Source: Hirudo medicinalis
Taxonomy: Eukaryota > Annelida > Clitellata > Hirudinida > Hirudinidae
Direction of reading: 5' to 3'
Length of the DNA: 17,162 nucleotides
Assembly (NCBI GenBank): GCA_011800805.1
Contig: MPNW01000871.1
Span: 13,153 to 30,314 of the forward strand
Shown here: in pieces, positions 1 to 9,000 of the stretch
Layout: each line of letters begins with the position of its first letter
Position numbering within the stretch: position 1 is the first letter of the stretch
Position numbers and translations under genes: made by a program
The notes under the pieces: model-generated
Seen by the model: only the letters and a program-made list of their open reading frames with translations
Told to the model about the DNA's origin: nothing
Databases searched by the model: none

Positions 1-260
1 GACGAAGAAGGAGGAATGAAGAAGAATTGTTGAGAGAAAGTGGAGAAAACAAGTACAAGCCAGCAGAGACACCCGGCTGATCACCGGGTGCGGCCCAACC
101 CCAGAAAGCGTCAGGAGATCAGGGCCGCAACTCTTGAAGACGGGGGTCACTCCTCTGAGGAATCTCTGCTGGAGCTCCGCATTACCGGAGTTTCACATTC
201 TATAACGTACATTGCATACCATTTGCACGCGACGAAACTCATCTTTTGCACGTTATTCTA
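1..260. other. GC-richer stretch of unknown nature, possibly an exon
   Basis: About 60-200 is clearly richer in G and C than the following 800 bases, as exons in this window usually are. On +, a frame runs from 34 to 261 with a charged, low-hydrophobicity peptide (RKRQEIRAATLEDGG, then SSEESLLELRITG) but no ATG start. A second + frame (3-80) gives an Arg/Glu-rich peptide ending at TGA. The - strand is also open over most of the stretch. None of these resembles the extracellular domain of the ion channel that follows, so I cannot attach it to that gene. It may be a 5' or N-terminal exon, the end of a gene to the left, or not coding at all. Confidence 0.25.
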
Positions 261-1095
261 AGCATTTAAGTGCATAATATACGAGACATTAAACTCAAAC
301 TTGTTACACATAAATAAATGTTCACGGTAATTGATTACGTTGTAATCAAATAAGTTTGTTCTGATTTTAAAAGAAGACAATTTTTCACTTTACACACTTA
401 AAGAGCATCAACAAATGTCGGATTTCATCACCGAAGAATTAATTAATGGTCTTTTAATTTAATTGTACTTATTAATTTTTCATTATTAATTAAATCAATT
501 TATCAAACTAATTGGAGAAGTAATCACTGAAAAGATCGATTACGGACTATGGACTAGGATCATGTTTTCGGAATTGCAGTATTTTAGCAAATAAATTCCG
601 AATTAAGCAAAACACAGAAAATAGAAATTAGTTCAGGATTTAGCAATTGAAATGATTTACAACCATTCATTATTGTAAAATAATTACAAGATTAAAAGTA
701 AAAATAGTGGAAATTTAAAAATTAAAAATAATTTACTAAACATTTTCGATCCTAAAGTAAATACGTTTTATTTGTCAGATGACAATAATTTGATTCTTGG
801 ATCTTTGTAGATCATTAAACACTGTGAAATTTTTATGAACATCGACAACTTCTAGCGGGAATCAATTGAACCCTTTAAACACATCATTATGTTTCAGTTG
901 CTCCATTCTTCATTGCAAATAATTTATTTTAATTGTTATTATTATTATTAATAATAATATATAATATTTTGTATTTAAATTATTTTGTTAACATTAGCAT
1001 TAAATCAATGCATCACTAAAGCTATCCGTTAAAGATATATTATTAACACTAAGTGTAAACAAATCAATCAATACCACAAATTACATTAACCCAAG
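261..1095. other. AT-rich non-coding stretch, probably intron
   Basis: No frame here looks coding. The sequence is very AT-rich with a short (ATT/TAA)n run at about 936-958. It ends in the acceptor AG at 1094-1095 that opens the first clear channel exon, so at least its right part is probably intron of the receptor gene. Confidence 0.5.
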
Positions 1096-3312
1096 GAGCT
1101 GACCCTGACGATAACCAGCGAAAGATCAGACACGGAGCTGGAGTTGAACGAGGACAACGTCGAAATTTCCAGCATCAACGTTCAGTCGTTCGTGGACGAA
1201 CAGGAGTGGGCACTCCACAGCCACGTTGAGACATGGAAGTGCATCACGACGAAGATCTTCCAAAATTCGAAACTCAAGCATCCTTCCTTCTCAACCTCGT
1301 GCAGAGCCTCCAGAAGAGCTGGATTTTACATCTGGAACATCTTTTTGGTCATGGTTGGAAGGATTTTTTTTTGACGCAATGTGTGCGGATAATTAACATT
1401 TTGAATGTGCATTTGTTGCAATGAAAATTATCCGATTTTTAATGTGAACCAATGAATCTCAAAGATGTATCTGCGCTTAAGCTACCAACAAATTGTTTGA
1501 ATTACAATTGATTAAAAATTACAAGGCCTGCCGAATTCAAAATTTCTATTTTACTTTTTGACTACTTATATTATAATTTATTGCGGTTATAATTTGTTGG
1601 GAGTTTCAAGCTAAGCTTACGTAGTTGAGGTGGTTCTAAATAGAGACCTATTTTGTTTATCTGGAAATAATTAATAAGTAATAACATGGGAAGTAATTAT
1701 TGATGCTTTTATTCGATGAGCAGGTCGATCAGCAGATGAAAATTTTTTGGAGGGAGGGAGGTGATATCACTAAAAATGTCTTCATATAATTCCGTAGTTT
1801 TTAAGGAGTTTTTAGCGAATTTGTTAGTGATTTCCATAGTGTTGCATGGCAGTAGCATCTTTGGATTAGAGATTGAAAGTATATTACGATGCATGCAATG
1901 AATTAGTTAACGTTTTATAAATTATATTATTTAATCGATGAAACGTATATTATTTTCTTTCAGCTGTTCATCTGCAGTTTGACGTTTGCCACCTTCTCAG
2001 TGGAGCTGACGAAACCAGAGAACAGACTTCAATTGTCCTTCATCTTGTTGCTGACGACCATCACTTTCAAATTCGTCGTCAGTCAAACCCTGCCCAGGAT
2101 TTCTTACCTCACCTACCTTGTAATCAGGATTTCAGAATAATTTCTATTTTGATATTGATGCTATTTAATTCCATGTAATTACTTATCTCCAATTTGGAGA
2201 GTAATGAATTGCGATATAAACATTTTAAATGAATTTATTCATTTTATGTTCTTTAAATTACTAAAGCATTATTATATAACATGACAAAACATTTTAAGTG
2301 CACTTCAGTTACCCTTAACTTGCTGTTTCAAATAATTAAGAAATTAAATAACCAGTATCAAAGTAAATAACTGTTTTACATCAACAGGACAAATATATCC
2401 TGACATCGATGGGGATTTTGTGCGGCGTTTGCGTGTGGCATGCCGTCATACCCCTCTTCAAGCACGATCCTGAACTAGCCAAATTGGCAGACAAATGGGG
2501 TCTTGTGGTGTTCTCCTCGTGTTATTTCCTATTCCATCTCTTCTTCTTCCTCTACATCTACATCATGGTTGGTCGAAATTATTTTGGTTATTCTATTAAT
2601 AAAAATTATTATTAATTAAATAGTTAAATGCCTAAGTTATTTATGTTAAAAGTATTAAGCTTAATTAATTATTTATAATAAAACTTGTAGCGGTTCTAAC
2701 TACAATCTTCTTAACAGCATATTATTCACAAGCATTAGCGACACCTGACAATCGGTTTTGATATTAATGGTAAAATGTCAGCAAAATCTAATTTGTGCAG
2801 GCCTTAAAAAGAAGATGGAAATATGATCAAAAGGACAGGGACCACAAGGTAGCCAATTTTAAAAAAATTTAAGTCTTCTTTTCAATAGTCAAATAAAATA
2901 CCTCAAGCATTACTTAAAACAATTAACAAGACTATCAATTGCAAATAGGTAATTACGTCAATTATTTTTATCCACATAAGAATATTATTTTTTTATACTT
3001 AACATGTAAGGTAATATTTTCTTCCAGGAACGTGTGCGAAAGCTTCAAATGTTGCAAGAGCAGCAGAGCAGGTTGGATGTTGAGCGGCAGAATCAGTTTT
3101 CATCAGAGAAATCCGAGAATCTACAAAACATGCAAACTTCTCGGGACAAAATCAACGGTAACAACGAACCATCAAATACAACGACATTTGGATCAAGCAA
3201 CAAAACGGACACTTGCTGCAACTCAAAAGTGAATTTGGAAAATCAGAATGTCACAGTGGACGACACAACATTGCAGATTTACGCGAGGCACATTTCACTT
3301 GAAGATGTTTAG
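1096..3312 (+). CDS. Cys-loop (pentameric) ligand-gated ion channel, 3' part of gene
   Basis: Five exons in consistent phase 0: 1096-1353, 1964-2119, 2388-2567, 2801-2848 and 3028-3312 (stop TAG), giving about 308 residues. Exon 1 ends the extracellular domain (ELTLTITSERSDTELEL, then FVDEQEW) and enters M1 (RAGFYIWNIFLVM). Exon 2 finishes M1 and carries M2 (LQLSFILLLTTITFKFVV) and the M2-M3 linker SQTLPRISYLTYL. Exon 3 has M3 and, after only about 14 polar residues, M4, which is rich in Phe and Tyr. Exons 4-5 encode a charged tail of about 110 residues. The proline in the M2-M3 linker and the four-helix order are typical of pentameric channels; the very short M3-M4 loop recalls the Alpo-type receptors described from the annelid Alvinella. 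Such channels sit in the plasma membrane as pentamers. Ligand and ion selectivity cannot be read from this part. The ligand-binding N-terminus and the Cys loop lie outside the window. AATAAA follows at 3370. Confidence 0.88.
1964..2119 (+). other. Exon encoding end of M1, M2 pore helix and M2-M3 linker
   Basis: The acceptor TTTCTTTCAG precedes CTG and the donor is CTT|GTAATC. The intron of about 610 bases before it splits M1 in phase 0. With Arg of the motif ENR as position 0', the pore helix reads L1' Q2' L3' S4' F5' I6' L7' L8' L9', so the conserved 9' leucine gate is present. Position -1' is Asn, not the Glu usual in cation channels nor the Ala usual in anion channels. Selectivity is therefore undecided. 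Confidence 0.75.
2388..2567 (+). other. Exon encoding M3, minimal M3-M4 loop and M4
   Basis: One phase-0 exon of 60 codons begins with DKYILTSMG directly after the M2-M3 linker. M3 runs to about HAVIPLF. The loop KHDPELAKLADKWG is only about 14 residues, against 70 or more in animal nicotinic and GABA receptors. M4 (LVVFSSCYFLFHLFFFLYIY) ends at the donor ATG|GTTGGT. The short loop leaves no room for the intracellular domain seen in classical receptors. Confidence 0.8.
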
Positions 3313-3369
3313 TTTCTCTTAAAACCTGTTAATGTTTGCGTCTTCCAAGATTTTATCTCAGTTTGAGTG

Positions 3370-3406
3370 AATAAATATACAATGTTGATGTAATAAATAT
3401 AATAAA
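3370..3406 (+). terminator. Polyadenylation signals of the ion-channel gene
   Basis: AATAAA occurs at 3370-3375, 3392-3397 and 3401-3406, which is 58-94 bases after the TAG stop at 3310-3312. This is the usual place for cleavage and polyadenylation signals and supports the stop as the true gene end. Confidence 0.65.
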
Positions 3407-4697
3407 TACTTATCTTTTAAATCGATTATTTTGCAAATTGTTTTCATTTCCATGTTGGTGTTTTAGGTCGAAACAAATTTTCCGAAGACTCGAAGTAATG
3501 GCCGCAATTAAATTTTTAAAAACAATTTGAAATCTTTCTCAATAAGTACTCTAACATTATATACTATAACATGTAGTTGCTCAAATAAATCATTTTTTAA
3601 TATTTAAATTTAAATATTTTAATAGATTTTTAGAATTAAATTGAAATAGTTATTCCAATAATAATTGCCGTTTCACAGGTTGCCGAAATACAGGTTTTCA
3701 TGCAATTGATGTCCCTTTTCTGTAACTTTTAACTAACTTTTGTTAGTTAAATCAATTAATTAGTTTCAATAGGTTTTAATTTATGTTAAACGAATTATTG
3801 GCTTTTAACGGCTTGCATTTCGAAGTAATGAAAGTATTGTTAATAGGGAAAGAAAACATGATCCGTTTGCCCAATCCTGGATTGCAACTTAGTTTGGCAT
3901 AATTTAGATTTAAAACTCTGTCAGTGTTTTTAAAGTAAAGAGTAAAATAAAGCCGGTATTAAATAAAGCCTCAGATCCAATAATTAGATTTAATAATAGT
4001 ACAAAAATAATAAGCAGATATTTACAAACGATACGATTGATTTGAGAAGCTCCAAACATTGAAATAAATAATATAAAATAAAATAAAGAAATAATAGAAA
4101 TATCAGCAACTCGCAAGCTGTTGAATGCAATGAAAGTATGTTGTTTTGACACGCCAGTTCAACCTTTCATAACAAATCTTCCTCTGTTATCTAACTGATC
4201 GTAACACGAGACCATCATGAAGTGCTCTTTCCTGCTGCTAGTATTGTTATTATTATCGTTATTACCTTCATCACCATCATCATCATCATCATCACTGCCG
4301 TCATTGCCATCATCATCGTCGTCGTCGTCATCATTATCATCGCTAATATTTCCAACTTCTTGGAAAGAAATAAAGCCCTTAATCAAGATAATATTTCATG
4401 AAAAGCTTTGTCACAAAAAAAAATGCCAAACTAAAAATCAAATCATCACGCAACACAAACTCTGTCGACTTAACAATTAAAAAGTAATTAACTTGTTATT
4501 CAATTAAAATGCATAGGTGACAAAATTTTTAGATTTTTTTTATTTTTTGAAAAATGTTCCACTTAAGAAGTCCTGAAAATTATTTTGCTTCTCCGAATAT
4601 CTGCCATTTACCTGAGCACGCACTAAATATAGAAGGTATCCCTTAATTCTTTGGTAGTCCTTCAATGTGATTTTTGAAGGAATTTTTATTAATACAG
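3407..4697. other. Intergenic spacer or 5' region of the GALNT gene
   Basis: AT-rich sequence with no convincing exon. The GALNT gene needs an upstream exon for its short cytoplasmic tail and signal anchor, which should lie here or within a later intron, but I could not identify it. The only ATG-led hydrophobic peptide (4217 onward, MKCSFLLLVLLLLSLL) runs straight into a Ser-coding microsatellite and has no good splice donor, so I do not call it. Confidence 0.4.
4241..4345. repeat. Compound trinucleotide microsatellite (TTA/TCA/TCG)n
   Basis: A run of TTA, TCA and TCG triplets with few interruptions. Read on + it encodes a Leu then Ser-rich tract, and on - an Asp/Asn-rich tract. Both readings are long open frames only because triplet repeats lack stops. 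Confidence 0.85.
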
Positions 4698-4734
4698 GTT
4701 TTCAGGAAGAGAATGACGGAGTTGAGGAGGAGTG
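4698..4734 (+). other. GALNT: Candidate 37-nt stem-region exon of the GALNT gene
   Basis: AG at 4696-4697 precedes it and a strong donor GTGAGT follows at 4735. Read in phase 0 it gives [13 protein letters not shown], with the last codon split after one base. The exon at 6373 begins with two bases that complete that codon to Gly, yielding [14 protein letters not shown], which matches the GxGExGxPV-type segment before GALNT catalytic domains. A second AG at 4705-4706 (TTTTCAG) is an alternative acceptor. The fit of phase and charge is good, but the exon is short and similarity alone cannot prove it. Confidence 0.5.
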
Positions 4735-6047
4735 GTGAGTTGGCGTTGAGATTTAGTGACTGAGGATTTATAAATATTAATGTTGTCAGCGGTCGAATAT
4801 TTTACAACATGAATATTATAAACAACAATCATTTCTGCAGAACCTTGCAATTGTTTAAGATGAAATAACTCCTCTTACGCAACAAGGTGAACTTACAACT
4901 TCAGCAAGAGGTTTTGGATTGTTTTGTGAGGTTAATTCAATGAATTCATCGATTGTGCATCTGTTACGAGGTTCAATAACAGTCCTCGGTTTACTGATCA
5001 TGTTCGTGGTTGGGTTTCTACTTGTGCAATGAAGGTAACTTTTCAAAATGTACAATTAATAATAATAATAATAATAATTTCATGTACATATTTATCACTG
5101 TGATTAATTTGGAGATTAGGGCTGTAATTTTAAAGAATATTTGTTATCGGTTATTTGTATTTATTAATAAAAAAAAACTCGAAATCTTAATTTGGAGGCT
5201 GAATTCATTTTTAATAATTCTGATTAACACATATTTGGCTGCAAAATGAATTTATTCACAAACTTCATTTCATATCTTTAAACATTGTTAATAAAATTAT
5301 CAATTATTGGCAAATATTAATTATACGCATTTGAAATGTTGCTTATATAATAAACTTTATAAAATTGTTCAAGTAGAAATTTTTGAAGAAAAGGAATCTT
5401 GTGCAATGCTGCATGCTCATAATTGTAACCAAAATCATCATCATAATCGTTTCCCAGCAGCAATGGAGTGATTTGAAAACAAAACAGGTTTAAACAAGCT
5501 GTGCTGTTGAATATTCATGTCTCATTAAAAGTTTTGTTTAAATAAATAAATTAATTAATAAAGTTTATTTAAGTCTTCTTTGTAAATAAATTGAGTTGAT
5601 GAATGTTGTGCAACGTCAGTCATTTCTATGGACAATTAAATTAAATTGATTTATTTATTTTTTTTTTAATATGAAATAAATAATAAATTATGAAAGTACA
5701 CTTAATTTTGTTATTCACGAATAATAATAACAATGATGATTTGTAAAGGATTGTAATGATTAAAAAACAGGATCTGCGAAGCATCCAACCGTAAATTTCA
5801 TCCGCATTCCCATAAATTTCCCTCTGAATTCTGAGGAAAATATCAGGAAATACAGACAGGAAAGGTTCAGGTTTTTCCAGGATAGAAATGCAACAGGTTT
5901 GAGATGTTGTCGAGTGAATATTGTTTTGTAACTGACATTAACAATGCATCGGGGTGGTGGTTGAATTTATGGATATTTCATTGTGTAATATTTAGTAATT
6001 TAAAATTTAATTAAACAATAATACAAATAATCAATTTAATAATATCG

Positions 6048-6083
<36 letters not shown>

Positions 6084-9000
6084 AAAATAGAAATATAAAA
6101 ATATTATTTAATAACAATATTATCATCTTTATTATTATTATAAGTCAAATAAATATTTAGACTTTTTACGAAATATGTAATAATTATAATAATATTAATA
6201 TTAAATATTATATAATATTAAGTAATATTATTATTGTATTATTAAATAGTATAAGTGTATAACTTTAACTATAACTATATTTATGATATTATAATATATA
6301 TTAAATATATATTAAATTAATATATATTAAATAATAATTATTTAATTTAGTATTATAATAATAATAAACTAGGTTTGGGTGAAGGAGGGCAGCCATCTTA
6401 CCTGGATGACGTGGACCACAACTCTGTCATGAAAGTTGTGAAGAAGGAGCACTTCAACAAGTTACTCAGCGATCGGATATCGGTTGACAGAAGTTTGCCT
6501 GACTACAGGATTGAGGAGTTGGTTGATTGTGATTGAAAGCGATCTTTACGAGTTAACTTTACAAGTATTACAATTCAACTATCATAAAGCCAAATTTATT
6601 GTCTACATACCGATGTGTAAATATCTTACAAAGGTACTGAAGAAGATTTTAAAATCTTAATTTCAGATGCAAATCACTGAACTACCCTTTAAAACTTCCA
6701 ACAGCCAGTGTCATCATTGTTTTCTGCAACGAGGCTCCATCGGTCGTCCTTAGAACAGTTCACAGCGTCGTCAACAGGACACCTCCACAGTATCTTCATG
6801 AAGTCATTCTTGTTGATGATGCCAGTGACAGAGGTTAGTTAGTTAAACAAAATTTAACTTAATAATTCATTTAATTTAAAATTGAAATTTAATAATTAAT
6901 TGAAACTTAATAATTCATGCAGGTTATAATTAATTATATAATCAGTTACTCAAAAAAGAATCAGTCCATTACTTTTGATCCAAAATATTCCGCTTCAAGT
7001 TATTTTCTAAATTACATTATTATTATTTATATTAGTTATTTATTAACAATGTTTGCATTTCATTTCTTGGTAGACGATTTAAAGTCCCAAGTAGCAGATC
7101 ATTTAAGAGAGGCCTATCCAGACGGGATCACAAAATTCATAAGATCAGAAGGAAGGCTGGGCTTGATCCGAGCAAGGATGAGAGGAGCTGAGGAAGCAAC
7201 TGGTGACGTTTTGGTTTTCCTCGATGCTCACTGCGAAGCGACCTTCATGTGGTTGGTGGTTGATAAAATCTGTTCGATGAACTTCTGTTCAAATGATTGG
7301 TTCACTTGATTTCAAATCCTTTCAAACATCTTTCAAGCTCACGATTATTGATATTCAAATGATTACTTTAACTCATCTTAATATTAAGTTTTATTTGACA
7401 AAAACAAATATGAAAACATTCTATATTTTTTGTAAAATATTGCCTCTCGGTTGTTATGAAGTATCTGTGGAGTTTGCGTAGATGAAGTTCAGGAGGCCTG
7501 ATGATTAAAATAGGTTTTATTGCTGGAAACAATTTAGAAACATGACATCTGAAATTCAGAAATGCTAATATTTAATAATATGTATAACAAATGCATCACA
7601 AATCGATTCAGGTTGGAACCTCTTCTGAATAGAATACAAGAAGACAAAACAGTGGTTGTGTGCCCCCTCATCGACCTCTTGTGCACTCAAACTTTGGAAT
7701 TTTCCAGAAATGGCGGTGGAAGTGCAGGTGGATTCGATTGGAGTTTAGTTTTCGATTGGATTTCCATACAAGCGAAAGAAATGAGCAGGAGGAAAAATGA
7801 AACTTTTCCAATAAAGTTTGACATTCCATTAATTTAATGTGCATTTGCGTGTTAGAGTCGTAAAGATGATGATGAAATTTAACTTAAAAACTGAAAATGA
7901 ATTCTTTTAAAAGATATGCAAATTTAATAAAAGCATCAAGAACCTTGTAGTAGCAAAATATTGAACATGTGTAAACCAATGACCTACTTAAGGTCACCAG
8001 CCATGGCAGGTGGTTTGTTTGCAATGGACCGAAAGTTCTTCTTCCGACTGGGTGGCTACGATGTCGGCATGCATATCTGGGGAGGTGAGAACACCGAAAT
8101 GTCGCTCAGGGTATGAAGTGCCTTCGTTCTGTGAAATTCATTGCTTTGATGTTACTCCTACTAATGTTATTATTATTATTATTATTATTATAAGTATTTC
8201 TTCAGTGATAACTGTATTTAGAATCAATTAATTAATTAATTAAAATTAACAATTAAACTCATGAAACTTGTTGTAGCAATTTACGATTTAAGAAGTAATT
8301 CATTGAATTATTTTCAAAGAATCCAAATTTCGTTAAAACATGGTTTTGTTTTTAAGACGTGGATGTGTGGAGGATCGTTGGAGTTAATTCCGTGCTCCAG
8401 AGTTGGTCACCTCTACAGATCTGCCTTTCCATATTCCACTGACAGCAAGTTCATTTTCACTTAATAAGTTACTTTCAAATATTGTTATTAGAAATACAAT
8501 TTAAAGCCGTGGTTTAGTTGCTAATACATTATATTATAATAATTTTATATTATTATATAATAATAAAACGAAATTATTTCACAACTTATTACAAATTAAG
8601 TCAAAGGCATGAATATTCCAACTGTTCTAATTTCTTACTGAACAGATAAAAATTTGAACATCAATCCAAAAAGGGTGGCTGAGGTTTGGCTGGATGAATA
8701 CAAAAGATTATTTTACCTTCATCGACCTGAACTCAAGGTCATTTACCAGATTTTTAAAGTGATTAAGCAGCACAACATCGTTGAATTAATGTAATCTTAC
8801 CTGAAATAACACAATTACTTTCACATAAATGATTAATTTTTAATTCATTTTTGGAGGCCAAAACATTTTCACAAAGTTAGTGGAACAAATCAATTAAATA
8901 GGAAATGTTCACTAAAATTTCAGTTCCTCGATGCTGGAAACCTGAGCGAGAGAAAAGAACTGCGAAATAAACTAAAATGCAAGTCATTCAAATGGTATTT

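Larger units (their letters stand above)
4735..6372 (+). other. Probable long AT-rich intron of the GALNT gene
   Basis: If the 37-nt exon is right, this is a 1.6-kb intron from GTGAGT to the AG at 6371-6372. It contains (AAT)n at 5056-5078 and (ATT)n at 6049-6080. I found no additional exon that fits phase 1 on both sides. A 20-base stretch at about 5770 (after AACAG and before GTAAAT) looks splice-like but has the wrong length. A coding-like frame on - at 4897-5001 is listed under findings. Confidence 0.4.
6373..8737 (+). other. GALNT: GALNT catalytic (GT27, GT-A fold) domain exons
   Basis: Seven exons build the glycosyltransferase domain. 6373-6521 gives the pre-catalytic [13 protein letters not shown]. 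6667-6833 starts the Rossmann-like core and has the VDDASDR motif. 7074-7251 has [10 protein letters not shown] and FLDAHCE; the Asp and His of DAH (about 7223-7231) are the metal and nucleotide ligands known for the family. 7612-7815 has EPLLNRI and VCPLID. 7993-8110 has the MAGGLFAM and [11 protein letters not shown] motif of the GalNAc-transfer half. 8357-8444 has the CSRVGH metal-binding His and FPYSTD of the flexible loop. 8646-8737 closes with [20 protein letters not shown]. Apart from the 6521/6667 junction, all joins preserve phase. All catalytic residues I can name are present, so the enzyme looks active. Confidence 0.88.

Noticed and set aside
1709..1894. 61-codon frame on -
   Set aside because: It lies in an intron of the channel gene, shows no splice or family signal, and fits chance.
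2939..3232. 97-codon frame on +
   Set aside because: It is a shifted frame crossing the intron border and the last channel exon; the correct frame starts at 3028 and ends at 3312.
5765..5795. Possible 20-nt exon between AACAG and GTAAAT
   Set aside because: Its length is not a multiple of three, so it would break the frame between the proposed GALNT exons at 4698 and 6373.
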